A stretch of DNA of 64,000 nt from Streptomyces sp. NBC_01016 (GTDB lineage: Bacteria > Actinomycetota > Actinomycetes > Streptomycetales > Streptomycetaceae): contig NZ_JAPEOQ010000001.1 in assembly GCF_026341035.1 (NCBI RefSeq), forward strand, positions 806,001 through 870,000, written 5' to 3'. This document shows positions 49,877 through 58,283 of this stretch, one piece after another. How positions within the stretch are numbered: the stretch's first letter is position 1; every line of letters starts with the position of its first letter. The notes beneath the pieces were generated by a model. That model had not been told where the DNA came from and ran no database searches. It was given only the letters and a program-made list of their open reading frames with translations. Made by a program: the position numbers and the translations under genes.

Positions 49877-50641
49877 GTGAGTCAGCCGGAGATGCAGCCC
49901 GAAGGTGCGCCCCAGGAGGGGGCGGGCTCGGGCGAGGACGGCGACCGGGGCGGCGGCGGCAAGAGAGTTCCCCGGCAGGGCGACCTCACCGGCCGGGCGC
50001 TCCCGCTCGGCGACTGGAGCGAACCCGCCGAGCGGCTCGACGAGCTGTACCGCTGGGTCGAGCAGGGCGCCCTGCGCACGGCGGACTGGTACCTCTCGGA
50101 CCGGGTGTGGAAGCGGAGGGCCGCGCGTGCGCTGCGCAGCGGCACGGTCCTTGGAGCGGTCTGCGGCGGGGTGCTGCCGCTGCTCGACCTGACGGGCGTG
50201 CTCACCGGCGCGGCCCCCTGGGGGTATCTGTCGCTGCTGCTCGCGGTGGCGTGCGTCGCGTGCGACCGGTATTTCGGTCTGACGTCCGGCTGGATACGGG
50301 ATGTGGCCACGGCGCAGGCCGTGCAGCGACGCTTGCAGGTGCTTCAGTTCGACTGGGCCTCGGAGAACGTACGAGAGGTCCTCGGGCCGACCGAGGGCAC
50401 CGCCAGCGAGGCGGCCGAGCGGTGCCTCGGGGTGCTGCGGCGGTTCTCGGACGACGTGACGGAGCTGGTGCGGGCCGAGACGGCGGACTGGATGGTGGAG
50501 TTCAAGTCCGGCCCCGCGCCCTTGACCATGCAGGCATCCGTCCCGGCCGCCCGCCCGGCCGACCAGCCGACCAACCGCTTCCCGCTGCCCCCGGGCACCC
50601 GCCCCAACATGCCGCGCCAGCGCCCACCGGAGCCGCGGTAG
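49877..50641 (+). CDS. SLATT-domain membrane protein
   Basis: The protein has 254 residues. A Gly/Glu-rich disordered N-terminus (about 1-45) is followed by a helical region with two membrane segments (GTVLGAVCGGVLPLLDLTGVL and GYLSLLLAVACVACDRYFGL) and long cytoplasmic helices after them (TAQAVQRRLQVLQFDWASENV, EGTASEAAERCLGVLRRFSDDVTELV). A Pro-rich tail ends the protein. The arrangement matches SLATT proteins, proposed from comparative genomics to be pore-forming effectors of conflict or signalling systems. GTG 49877 has GAGGGAG upstream. It is monocistronic. Confidence 0.8.
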   Translation: MSQPEMQPEGAPQEGAGSGEDGDRGGGGKRVPRQGDLTGRALPLGDWSEPAERLDELYRWVEQGALRTADWYLSDRVWKRRAARALRSGTVLGAVCGGVLPLLDLTGVLTGAAPWGYLSLLLAVACVACDRYFGLTSGWIRDVATAQAVQRRLQVLQFDWASENVREVLGPTEGTASEAAERCLGVLRRFSDDVTELVRAETADWMVEFKSGPAPLTMQASVPAARPADQPTNRFPLPPGTRPNMPRQRPPEPR

Positions 50642-50646
50642 CTCTT

Positions 50647-50680
50647 TCCAGCCCCGCCGGCGATTGAGGCGCGGAGCCCC
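50647..50680. repeat. Dispersed palindromic repeat (inverted orientation)
   Basis: CCAGCCCCGCCGGCGATTG followed by AGGCGCGGAGCCCC is a shortened reverse copy of the element at 62504. It sits between the convergent SLATT and 50715-51365 genes. Confidence 0.75.
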
Positions 50681-50714
50681 GTGGCGTAAGGGCGGTCGGC
50701 CGCAACAGTTCCGG

Positions 50715-51365
50715 TCAGCTGAAGATGAGCATGGAGCTCTGCGCCAGACTCCGCGTCGCCGCCTGGTGAAGCCCCAGCCAGACGTGCCGCTCCCGGGCGA
50801 ACGGACTGTCGTCCAACGGCACCGCCGCAGCCGGCTCCTCCAACGACGTCGGCGCAACCGGCGGAGCCGGCGGTTGCGGCGGATTCCCCGGATCGATCCC
50901 AATCGCCGGCGCCACGAACTCCAACTCCCGCAGCAGCGCATGGCACGACCCCAACGGCCCGCCCCCCGCCAGGAGTTCGTCGTTGGACAACGGCTCGGGA
51001 AAGTCCACGGGCACGTACGCCCCCGCATGGTCGTAATGCCAGACCAGATGGGAACTCTGGGCCGTCGACTCGAACATCTCCAGCAACTGCTCGTAGTCAC
51101 CGCCGAGTTCGTCGACCGGCGTCACGGCGAGGCCGCAGATCTGCAAGAGGTACGCCCGGCGCAGGAAGTGCAGCGCGTCGTAGTCGAAGCCCGCGATCGG
51201 GGCCACGTCCCCGGACAGGCCCGGCATGTACGCGTGGACCGGAACCGGCGGCAGTCCTGCCTCGTTCAACGCTTTGTCGTAGAGCGCGAGTTCGTCGGCG
51301 AACGGATTCTCGGGGCTGTGGCACAGCACGTCGACCAGGGGGACGAGCCACAGGTCACAGGCCAA
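50715..51365 (-). CDS. Conserved hypothetical cytoplasmic protein (TTG start)
   Basis: The protein has 216 residues. The N-terminal 120 residues look like a compact alpha/beta domain (LVPLVDVLCHSPENPFADELALYDKALNEAGLPPVPVHAYMPGLSG, LHFLRRAYLLQICGLAVTPVDELGGDYEQLLEMFES). A Pro-rich linker (PPQPPAPPVAP) follows and then a short C-terminal helix (ARERHVWLGLHQAATRSLAQSS). I do not recognise a family or catalytic motif. TTG 51365 is the start, supported by GAGGAG about 5 nt upstream. The gene is convergent with the SLATT gene. Confidence 0.8.
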   Translation of the reverse strand: MACDLWLVPLVDVLCHSPENPFADELALYDKALNEAGLPPVPVHAYMPGLSGDVAPIAGFDYDALHFLRRAYLLQICGLAVTPVDELGGDYEQLLEMFESTAQSSHLVWHYDHAGAYVPVDFPEPLSNDELLAGGGPLGSCHALLRELEFVAPAIGIDPGNPPQPPAPPVAPTSLEEPAAAVPLDDSPFARERHVWLGLHQAATRSLAQSSMLIFS

Positions 51366-51490
51366 GGGGGCTCCTCAGTGCTCCGGATCGCTCCGGCGCG
51401 ATGGACGGTATCGGCGTCAAAACCAGGGTAGTGCGATGCGCGGCAGGGTTGACCTGTCTTGCGCCTACCCGTTGTCCCCGCTCTACCCGC

Positions 51491-52174
51491 TCAGTTGCCT
51501 GTCAGAGCCTCGATCAAGGAAAGCGAGTCGTCGTTGTACGAGGCGATGAGCGCGTGCGCGGCGTCGGAGTCGCGGTCCACGAGCGCGTCGACCAGTTCGC
51601 AGTGGCCCGACCACAGCCGGCCCCTGAGGTCGCCCGCGGCGCGCAGGTGCGGGACCGCGCACATCCAGGACTGGACGCGCAGGCGGTGGAAGAAGTCGGA
51701 GAGGTACGGGTTGCCGAAGAGGGCGGAGAGCTCGCGCCAGAAACGCAGGTCGTAGCCGATGAGCACGTTCAGGTCACCCGCTCCCGCCGCACGGGACGCC
51801 TCCTCGCCGCGGCGGCGGACCCCGGCGAGGTCGGCGGCGGTCTGCGGGGCGCGGGACGGGTCCGCGGCGAGGCCGCGGAAGATTCCGTCCGCGACGAGGC
51901 TGCGGGCCTCGATCATCGCCCGGTAGTCCGCGAACGAGTACTCGTGGACGCGGAAGCCGCGGTGCTGCGCGGAGTCCAGGAGGCCCTGGGCGCTCAGGTC
52001 GACGAGGGCCTCGCGGACGGGGGTGGCCGACACCCCGTACCCCTCGGCGATCTCCTTGACGGTGAACTCCTGGCCGGGACTGAGGCGTCCCGCCAGGATC
52101 TCGTCGCGCAGCGCGTCCGCGATCTGCTGGCGCAGGGTGGAGCGGGTGACGGCGGGGCCGTCAGATACGGGCAC
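51491..52174 (-). CDS. GntR-family (FadR/FCD) transcriptional regulator
   Basis: The protein has 227 residues. The winged helix is at about 12-75 (LRQQIADALRDEILAGRLSPGQEFTVKEIAEGYGVSATPVREALVDLSAQGLL). A seven-helix FCD ligand domain follows, with metal-ligand candidates (Asp/His in YDLRFWRELSALFGNP and HCELVDALVDRD). It lies downstream of the aminotransferase gene on the same strand, separated by a 23-bp terminator hairpin. It may regulate the aminotransferase or a linked amino-acid pathway. The ligand is unknown. Confidence 0.9.
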   Translation of the reverse strand: MPVSDGPAVTRSTLRQQIADALRDEILAGRLSPGQEFTVKEIAEGYGVSATPVREALVDLSAQGLLDSAQHRGFRVHEYSFADYRAMIEARSLVADGIFRGLAADPSRAPQTAADLAGVRRRGEEASRAAGAGDLNVLIGYDLRFWRELSALFGNPYLSDFFHRLRVQSWMCAVPHLRAAGDLRGRLWSGHCELVDALVDRDSDAAHALIASYNDDSLSLIEALTGN

Positions 52175-52250
52175 GGGTCGGGTCCCCCGGTTCGGCTGGC
52201 GTGGTCGTGCGGTGTGGTGTGGCTGGTTAGGTTACGCCTGCGGATTCCGG

Positions 52251-52299
52251 GGCGGGGGCGGGTGGTGGCCGAGTGCCTCGGCCACCACCCGCCCCCGCC
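52251..52299. terminator. 23-bp perfect hairpin after the aminotransferase gene
   Basis: The arms 52251-52273 and 52277-52299 are perfectly complementary with a 3-nt TGC loop. This is the longest uninterrupted stem seen in the window. It starts 10 nt from the minus-strand stop at 52309. Confidence 0.9.
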
Positions 52300-52308
52300 A
52301 CCCGCGAA

Positions 52309-53664
52309 CTACGCCACGTGTTCGTCCGCCACCGTCAGCGCCGCGTCCAGCGCCGAGAGGCCCTCCTTGGCCTCCGATTCCGTGATGTTGAGGGCCGGGA
52401 CGACGTGTGTGCGGTTCATGTTGATGAAGGGCCACAGGCCGTTCGCCTTGGCGGCGGCGCCGAACGCCGCCATCGGGGCGTTCGCCTCACCGGCCGCGTT
52501 GTACGGGACGAGGGGCTCGCGCGTGGAGCGGTCACGTACGAGCTCCAGGGCCCAGAACATGCCGACGCCGCGCACCTCGCCCACGGACGGGTGCCGCTCG
52601 GCCAGGTCGCGGAGGGCCGGCTCGATGATCTCGGAGCCGAGCTTCGCGGCGTGGGCGACGATGCCCTCCTCCTCCATCACGTTGATCGTGGCGACGGCCG
52701 CCGCGCAGGCCAGCGGGTGACCCGAGTACGTCAGGCCACCCGGGTACGGGCGCTTCGCGAACGTTTCGGCGATGGCCCCCGAGATCGCTACGCCGCCCAG
52801 CGGGACGTAACCCGAGTTCACGCCCTTCGCGAAGGTCAGGAGGTCCGGCGTCACGTCGTACAGGTCGGCCGCGAACCACTTGCCCGTACGCCCGAAGCCC
52901 GCCATGACCTCGTCGAGGATGAAGACGATGCCGTAGCGGTCGCAGATTTCGCGGACGCCGGCGAGGTAGCCCTTCGGCGGGAGCATGATGCCCGCCGTGC
53001 CCGGCACCGTCTCCAGGATGATCGCGGCGATGGTCCCCGGGCCCTCGAACTGGATCGTGGATTCCAGGTGCTCCAGGGCGCGGGCGCACTCCTGCTCCTC
53101 CGTCTCCGCGTAGAAGCGCGAGCGGTAGAGGAAGGGGGCCCAGAAGCGGACGACGCCGGCGGTGCCGGTGTCGCTGGCCCAACGGCGCGGGTCGCCGGTC
53201 GCGTTGATGGCCTGCTGGGTGCCGCCGTGGTACGAGCGGTACGCGGACAGGACCTTCGGGCGGCCCGTGTGCAGACGGGCCATGCGAAGGGCGTGCTCGA
53301 CCGCGTCGGCGCCGGCGTTCGTGAAGAAGATCTTGTCGAGGTCGCCGGGAGTGCGCTCGGCGATGAGGCGTGCGGCCTCGGAGCGCGACTCGATGGCGAA
53401 GGCCGGGGCGAAGGTCGTCATCTTCCCGGCCTGCTCCTGGATCGCCGCGACGACCTTCGGGTGCTGGTACCCGATGTTCGTGTAGACGAGGCCGGAGGTG
53501 AAGTCGAGGTAGCGGTTTCCGTCGTAGTCCCAGAAGTAGGAGCCTTCGGCGCCGGCGACGGCCAGCGGGTCGATCAGCTCCTGTGCCGACCAGGAGTGGA
53601 AGACGTGCTTGCGGTCCGCGGCCTTCACGGCGGCGCCGACCTGGGGATTCGGCTGAGGGGTCAT
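52309..53664 (-). CDS. Class III (PLP) aminotransferase, omega-amino acid type
   Basis: The protein has 451 residues. Class III transaminase motifs are present: YFWDYDGNRYLDFTSGLVYTNIGYQHP, SYHGGTQQA, IFILDEVMAGFGRTGKWFA (with the PLP-contact Asp) and PDLLTFAKGVNSGYVPLGGVAIS, where Lys forms the Schiff base. This is the group annotated as aspartate aminotransferase family/beta-alanine-pyruvate transaminase. The substrate could be an omega-amino acid such as beta-alanine, GABA or taurine. ATG 53664 starts the conserved region; no Shine-Dalgarno is obvious. It is divergent from the next gene. Confidence 0.92.
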   Translation of the reverse strand: MTPQPNPQVGAAVKAADRKHVFHSWSAQELIDPLAVAGAEGSYFWDYDGNRYLDFTSGLVYTNIGYQHPKVVAAIQEQAGKMTTFAPAFAIESRSEAARLIAERTPGDLDKIFFTNAGADAVEHALRMARLHTGRPKVLSAYRSYHGGTQQAINATGDPRRWASDTGTAGVVRFWAPFLYRSRFYAETEEQECARALEHLESTIQFEGPGTIAAIILETVPGTAGIMLPPKGYLAGVREICDRYGIVFILDEVMAGFGRTGKWFAADLYDVTPDLLTFAKGVNSGYVPLGGVAISGAIAETFAKRPYPGGLTYSGHPLACAAAVATINVMEEEGIVAHAAKLGSEIIEPALRDLAERHPSVGEVRGVGMFWALELVRDRSTREPLVPYNAAGEANAPMAAFGAAAKANGLWPFINMNRTHVVPALNITESEAKEGLSALDAALTVADEHVA

Positions 53665-53853
53665 GGGGCCGAGGGTAAATGCGCGATGCACCGGCACACC
53701 ATCGGCGTCCTGTCTGTGGGACGCCGTCGAACCCGACAACCTGTCGCCCCGCCCCGGCCCCGCACCATGACGCCCGCTGTGACGCCCGCTTCAGGACCCC
53801 TCCTGAGCTGGTTTTAGCGTGGCGTTAGGAAACCGTCGGGCAGGCTGGTCCGC

Positions 53854-54360
53854 ATGAGACAGCCGATCGCGCACCGCTGGCGCAACGTAGCCGTGACCGC
53901 GGCCTGGGTCGCCGTGGGAACGGCCGCGGGCGCCCTCGGCGCCTGGCAGCTTGCGGGCACCGACGCGAACGCCGGGACCGGCAGCCACGGACATCCCCTC
54001 GACGACGCGGCGGTGCACCGCGCCCTGGCGTCGGCGCAGGCGTCGACACCCCGCGCCGACACCTCCTCCGACGCCCCGGCCCCCGCCGACCAGCGCCGCA
54101 CACTCCGCTTCACGGGCGGCTCCGCGACGGTCGAGTGCGGGGCGGACGGCAGCGTCTACCTGGTGTCGTGGAGCCCGTCGGACGGCTACGAGATCGATGA
54201 CGACGACGTCGTACGCGGACCCGGCCGCGTGGCCCGCCTCGAGGCGGAGCCCTCCGACGACGATGACGGCCCCGACCGGCACTACGAGATCCGGTGCGCG
54301 GCCGGCTCCGGCACGCCCAAGGCCGTACTGGTCCCCGACCACGACGATGACGACGACTGA
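53854..54360 (+). CDS. Hypothetical secreted or membrane-anchored acidic protein
   Basis: The protein has 168 residues. An N-terminal hydrophobic segment (VAVTAAWVAVGTAAGALGAWQLAG) acts as signal or anchor. The outside part has a small beta domain (TLRFTGGSATVECGADGSVYLVSWSPSDGYEIDDDDVVRG) with two Cys and three runs of Asp, ending DHDDDDD. The Asp clusters may bind Ca2+ or other cations. It is directly upstream of an OmpR-type two-component system on the same strand (89 nt), so it could be the sensed or controlled partner. I know no family. Confidence 0.65.
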   Translation: MRQPIAHRWRNVAVTAAWVAVGTAAGALGAWQLAGTDANAGTGSHGHPLDDAAVHRALASAQASTPRADTSSDAPAPADQRRTLRFTGGSATVECGADGSVYLVSWSPSDGYEIDDDDVVRGPGRVARLEAEPSDDDDGPDRHYEIRCAAGSGTPKAVLVPDHDDDDD

Positions 54361-54363
54361 CGC

Positions 54364-54399
54364 CGGGACGACGACCGACACCGGGACGACGACCGACAC
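54364..54399. repeat. Two tandem 18-bp repeats
   Basis: CGGGACGACGACCGACAC occurs twice in direct contact, between the acidic-protein stop and the response-regulator gene. It may be a regulator site or slippage product. Confidence 0.6.
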
Positions 54400-54449
54400 C
54401 ACAAGGACCCGGTCGGGGGCCCTCCGAAGCACCCACTTACGGTGATCAA

Positions 54450-55148
54450 ATGCCCCATCTCCTCGTCGTCGAAGATGATCCCGCCCTGCGGAACGCCCTG
54501 GTCCGCGCCCTGCGCGACCGGGGCCACGCCGTCGCCACCGCGGCCACCGGCATGGCCGGCCTCGACGCCGCCGTCACCGACCGGCCCGATCTGGTCGTGC
54601 TCGACCTGGGCCTGCCCGATGTCGACGGCGCGCAAATACTGCGGATGCTGCGCGCGGTGAGCGACGTACCGGTGATCGTGGCGACGGCCCGCGACGAGGA
54701 GGGCGAGATGGTCGCGGTGCTCGGGGACGGGGCCGACGACTACATCGTGAAGCCGTTCGGCGCGGCCCAGTTGGACGCCCGGATCAAGGCGGTGCTGCGC
54801 CGCCTCGGGCTGCCCGGTGACATCGACGAGCCGCTCACGGTCGGCGGACTGGTGATCACTCCCGCCTCCCGAGAGATCACGCTCGACGGGCAGCCGCTCG
54901 ACCTGACCCCCCGCGAGTTCGACCTCCTCGCTTATCTCGCCCACCGCCCCGGCCAGGTCGTCTCGCGCCGTGAACTGCTCGCCGAGGTGTGGCAGCAGCC
55001 GCTGGGCGGCGCCGACAAGACGGTGGACGTCCATCTGTCGTGGCTGCGAAGGAAGTTGGGCGAGTCGGCCCAGTCGCCGCGCTATCTGCACACCGTACGC
55101 ACGGTGGGTGTGAAGCTGATGGCCCCCGAGGCCGGGGACGCCTCGTAA
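54450..55148 (+). CDS. OmpR/PhoB-type response regulator
   Basis: The protein has 232 residues. The receiver domain starts HLLVVEDDPALRNAL, with phospho-acceptor Asp52 in VVLDLGLPDVDG and Lys in DDYIVKPFG. The winged-helix effector (about 130-228) shows ITLDGQPLDLTPREFDLLAYLAHRPGQVVSRRELLAEVW and TVDVHLSWLRRKLGE. The stop TAA overlaps the kinase start as TAATG. The Cse/Cut-like systems of Streptomyces have this form; the target is unknown. Confidence 0.95.
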   Translation: MPHLLVVEDDPALRNALVRALRDRGHAVATAATGMAGLDAAVTDRPDLVVLDLGLPDVDGAQILRMLRAVSDVPVIVATARDEEGEMVAVLGDGADDYIVKPFGAAQLDARIKAVLRRLGLPGDIDEPLTVGGLVITPASREITLDGQPLDLTPREFDLLAYLAHRPGQVVSRRELLAEVWQQPLGGADKTVDVHLSWLRRKLGESAQSPRYLHTVRTVGVKLMAPEAGDAS

Positions 55149-56419
55149 TGCGCCGCACCCTGCTGCTGCTCACCGCCGCCACCACCGCCCTCGTCCTGAC
55201 GGCGCTGCTCGTCCCGCTGACCCTGCTCACCCGCAGCCACGCCGCGGACCGGACGACCGCGGAGGCGACGGCCCGCGCCCAGTGGGTGGCCGCCGCGATG
55301 GGCCCCACGCTGCACAGCGCGAACGAGCGGGCGGGCGCGGAGCAGGCGGTGGAGAGCGTCAACTCGCCCTCCCAGCCCGACACTTCCCTTATCTTCGCCG
55401 ACGGCAGGGTGATCGGCGCCCCGACCGCCGTCACCGACGCCGTACGCCTCGCGAGGGCGGGGCGCGCGTTCACGTACGAGCCGCCGGGCGGCGGGCGGCA
55501 GGTCCTGGTGCCGGTGCAGGGCGCGGAGGGCGGCACGGCCGTCGTCCAGGTCAGCCTGACCAACCGGGAGCTGTACGACGGGGTGCTCTCGTCGTGGCTG
55601 ACGCTGGCCGGTATCGGGCTCGGGCTCGTACTCATCGGGCTGCTGCTCGCGGACCGTCTCGGGGCGCGGCTCGTCGGGGCGACGCGTGCGCTGGCCGGGA
55701 CGGCGGACCGGCTCGCCGGCGGTGATCTGACCGCCCGCGCCGAGCCTCAGGGGCCGCCGGAGCTGCGCTCCGTGGCCGCCGAGCTGAACCATCTCGCCGC
55801 CCGCATCGACGAGCTGCTCACCGCCGAGCGGGAGAACGCGGCGGACCTCGCGCACCGGCTGCGCACTCCCGTCGCGGCGCTCCGCCTGGACGCGGAGGGG
55901 CTGCGGGACGCGGAGGAGGCGGAGCGGATCGCGGCGGGGGTCGCGTCGCTCGAAATGGGCGTGGACGAGGTCATCCGCAAGGCGCGCAAGCCGCTCCGCG
56001 GGGTGGCGGGGGTGGACCTCGCGGCGGTCGCCCGTGACCGGGCGGCGTTCTGGGAGCCGCTCGCCACGGACCAGGGGCGGGAGTTGGGCGTCTCGGTGCC
56101 GGACATGCCGGTTCCGGCTCCCGTGCCGGAGGACGAACTCGTCGCGGCGCTCGACGCGTTGATCGGAAACGTGCTGGATCACACCCCGCAGGGGGTCGGC
56201 TTCCGGGTCTCCGTCCGGGCGGAGGGCTCCGCCGTGGAGCTGGTGGTCGCGGACGACGGGCCCGGTATTCCGCCGGAGTCCGAGGAGCGGGGCTCCTCCG
56301 GTGGCGGCTCCACGGGCCTCGGCCTCTCCATCGTGCGGCGCACGGCGGAGGAGACCGGGGGAACGGTCTCCTTCGGAAACGGGGGGCCGGGGGCGACGGT
56401 CACGTTGCGGTGGCATTGA
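55148..56419 (+). CDS. Sensor histidine kinase (HAMP-HisKA)
   Basis: The protein has 423 residues. Two membrane segments (about 5-28 and 149-169) flank a 120-residue extracytoplasmic sensor. A HAMP region (DRLGARLVGATRALAGTADRLAGGDLTARAEP) follows, then the phosphorylation box AADLAHRLRTPVAALRL with His236 and an HATPase domain (LDALIGNVLDHTPQG, VADDGPGIPPE, GSTGLGLSIVRR). It is cognate to the upstream OmpR-type regulator by 1-nt overlap. The extracellular domain has no recognisable ligand fold. Confidence 0.95.
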   Translation: MRRTLLLLTAATTALVLTALLVPLTLLTRSHAADRTTAEATARAQWVAAAMGPTLHSANERAGAEQAVESVNSPSQPDTSLIFADGRVIGAPTAVTDAVRLARAGRAFTYEPPGGGRQVLVPVQGAEGGTAVVQVSLTNRELYDGVLSSWLTLAGIGLGLVLIGLLLADRLGARLVGATRALAGTADRLAGGDLTARAEPQGPPELRSVAAELNHLAARIDELLTAERENAADLAHRLRTPVAALRLDAEGLRDAEEAERIAAGVASLEMGVDEVIRKARKPLRGVAGVDLAAVARDRAAFWEPLATDQGRELGVSVPDMPVPAPVPEDELVAALDALIGNVLDHTPQGVGFRVSVRAEGSAVELVVADDGPGIPPESEERGSSGGGSTGLGLSIVRRTAEETGGTVSFGNGGPGATVTLRWH

Positions 56420-56441
56420 CCCGTACCGGGATTGCGGCCTC

Positions 56442-56568
56442 GGGGCTCTGCCCCGGACCCCGCTGCTCAATCGCCGCAGGGGCTTGAATGGTGCCGCTGA
56501 ATCGCCGGCGGGGCTGGGCAAATTCAGCCCCGCCGGCGATTGAGGCGCGGGGTCCGGGGCAGAGCCCC
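56442..56568. repeat. Two facing copies of the dispersed palindromic repeat, nested hairpins
   Basis: A forward copy (from 56442) and an inverted copy (ending 56568) face each other. The innermost arms (56500-56516 with 56525-56541) are a perfect 17-bp stem with an 8-nt loop. This is the complete intergenic space between convergent kinase and VTC genes and a likely bidirectional terminator. Confidence 0.85.
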
Positions 56569-56591
56569 GGGACCGCAACGCCAGTGCCGAC

Positions 56592-57392
56592 TCACACGGT
56601 CGAAGGCCTCGGGAACGCCTCCCGCACAGCCCGCGTCCACCGGTTCACGCCCAACTCCGGACGCAGCGCAGCGTATCCGCCGCAGTACTTCGTGAACTCG
56701 GCCGCCCGCACGCCGAATCGGTGCAGCATCCGGTCCGCCTCGGTCAGCGACCCCCGCGTCTTCGTCTCCACGAGGACAAGCCCACCGTCCGCCCGGACCG
56801 TCCGCCCGTCGGAGAGATCCCGGACCACGAGCCCGGCGTCACACGTGATCCGCTGCCCGTCGGCGACGAACGTGGCGCGCTGGTAGTCCGTGACCAGCGA
56901 GGGGGCCAGGCCCTCCGGCGCCTCGATCCCGTACGCCCCGCCGAGCACACCCGCGAGAAAGCCCTGCTGCGCGGCGTCGAGCGGACGCTCCTCGCCCTCC
57001 AGCCTGCGACGGTGCTTGACGGTCTCGCCCCGCCCGTTCTTGAGCTTGATCTCGAACTGCCGCTCCCCCGTGTCCTGGTAGGTGCGCTCCCGGATCTTGT
57101 AGCGGAGCCGGCGCCCCTGCCGGTGGTCGTGATAGGTGCGCAGGTCGGCGGTGTCGTAATAGGTCGATCTGTACGAGAACCAGCGCCGGCCGTTCACGGA
57201 GAGCGAGCGGAAGGGGCCCTCGGGGCGCCGCGGGTCGGTCAGCAGCGCCGCGAAGTCCTCGAAGACCTCCACCGGCACCAGATAGCTGTTGTCGTAGCGG
57301 GCCAACAGCTCGGCCCTGTTGTTCAGTTCGTCCAGCGACAGCGGCTTGGCGGCGAGTGCGGCGCGCCCGATGGCGCGTACGGCGGGGATCAC
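56592..57392 (-). CDS. VTC-domain protein (polyphosphate polymerase-like)
   Basis: The protein has 266 residues. The VTC/CYTH tunnel motifs are visible: NRAELLARYDNSYLVP, WFSYRSTYYDTADLRTYHDHRQGRRLRYKIRERTY, FEIKLKNGRGETVKHRRRL and LVLVETKTRGSLTEADRMLHRFG (basic and acidic residues lining the tunnel). In yeast Vtc4 this fold makes polyphosphate from ATP. Bacterial members are usually beside DUF4956 genes, as here: GTG 57392 overlaps the DUF4956 stop (GTGA). Polyphosphate or spore-coat related activity is inferred. Confidence 0.88.
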   Translation of the reverse strand: MIPAVRAIGRAALAAKPLSLDELNNRAELLARYDNSYLVPVEVFEDFAALLTDPRRPEGPFRSLSVNGRRWFSYRSTYYDTADLRTYHDHRQGRRLRYKIRERTYQDTGERQFEIKLKNGRGETVKHRRRLEGEERPLDAAQQGFLAGVLGGAYGIEAPEGLAPSLVTDYQRATFVADGQRITCDAGLVVRDLSDGRTVRADGGLVLVETKTRGSLTEADRMLHRFGVRAAEFTKYCGGYAALRPELGVNRWTRAVREAFPRPSTV

Positions 57393-58075
57393 ACGGTCTC
57401 CTGGTGATAGGCGGCTGCGGTCTTCGTCGTACTGCGAGGCTCATGACGCTCATGAGCACCCCTGGGGGTACGAGAGGTACGTATGGGCTCCTCCGATCGT
57501 TCCCGTGCCTCCGGCTGGCGGAATCTGACTTCCACGACCATCAAGTCGCGTACGTAGTCGATCTCCCGCACGGTCCAACCATGCGGCTGCCCCAACCGCC
57601 TCGCCAGTTCGGCCCGCAGCGCGTCCTCGTCGACGTACACGGCGTCGAGGGTGACGACGGCCCGGCGGTCACGGGCGTAGAGGCGCGGATGGTCGGCTAT
57701 GTAGACGACCACGAGCAGCAGCGCGGCGAGCGCGGCGGTCACTCCGAGGCCGAGTGCGCGCAGTCCGCACAGCAGCCCGAGGACCAACGTGACGAAGTAG
57801 TACGCCACTTCCTGGTGCCGCAGCGCGTCCGAGCGCAGCCGCACGATCGACAACACCCCGAACAGGCCGAACCCCAGGGCGAGACCGCCACCCTTGCCGA
57901 CCTCGCCGAGCGCGGCGACGACCGCGAACAGGGCGACGTTCAGCGCGAGATACGCGGGCACGAGCTCGCGCCTGCGGTGCCGCGGGTAGAAGATGCCGAA
58001 GGTCAGCAGCGTCACGGCGAACAAGTCGAGGCCGAGATGGGCGCCGAGCTCCGCCATAGGTGGGATGTTGTCCAT
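57389..58075 (-). CDS. DUF4956 membrane protein
   Basis: The protein has 228 residues. Four hydrophobic segments are present (LGLDLFAVTLLTFGIFY, ELVPAYLALNVALFAVVAAL, LALGFGLFGVLSIVRLR, YYFVTLVLGLLCGLRALGLGVTAALAALLLVVVYIAD). A soluble C-terminal domain (VVTLDAVYVDEDALRAELARRLG...VREIDYVRDLMVVEVRF) follows; together they are the DUF4956 arrangement. The family is the standard membrane partner of bacterial VTC-domain proteins, to which it is translationally coupled. ATG 58075 is used; MAELG at 58057 is an alternative. Direct repeats upstream suggest regulation. Confidence 0.85.
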   Translation of the reverse strand: MDNIPPMAELGAHLGLDLFAVTLLTFGIFYPRHRRRELVPAYLALNVALFAVVAALGEVGKGGGLALGFGLFGVLSIVRLRSDALRHQEVAYYFVTLVLGLLCGLRALGLGVTAALAALLLVVVYIADHPRLYARDRRAVVTLDAVYVDEDALRAELARRLGQPHGWTVREIDYVRDLMVVEVRFRQPEARERSEEPIRTSRTPRGAHERHEPRSTTKTAAAYHQETV

Positions 58076-58098
58076 GCCCCAGACGCTACGAACGGCCA

Positions 58099-58178
58099 GG
58101 TTAACGCCGCGCTTGGTGACGGTTAACGATCCGCGCGGACGTACCCGCGTCACACATCGGCGTCACGTACCCGCGTCA
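58099..58178 (-). promoter_or_regulatory. Direct repeats upstream of the DUF4956-VTC operon (PHO-box-like)
   Basis: GGTTAACG occurs at 58099 and 58121 (22 bp, two 11-bp units apart); on the minus strand this reads CGTTAACC, one base from the PhoP direct-repeat unit GTTCACC. Further out, ACGTACCCGCGTCA is repeated at 58139 and 58165. The elements cover the promoter region of the DUF4956 gene. Confidence 0.45.
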
Positions 58179-58283
58179 ACGTACGTCGACGAACGGAACC
58201 GTTGAAGCCGCGAGGACCCTCTCTGTCGTATGTCCGCATTATTCTCAGTTCGTTGCACACATACCGGGGGAGGGTGGCGCGAC

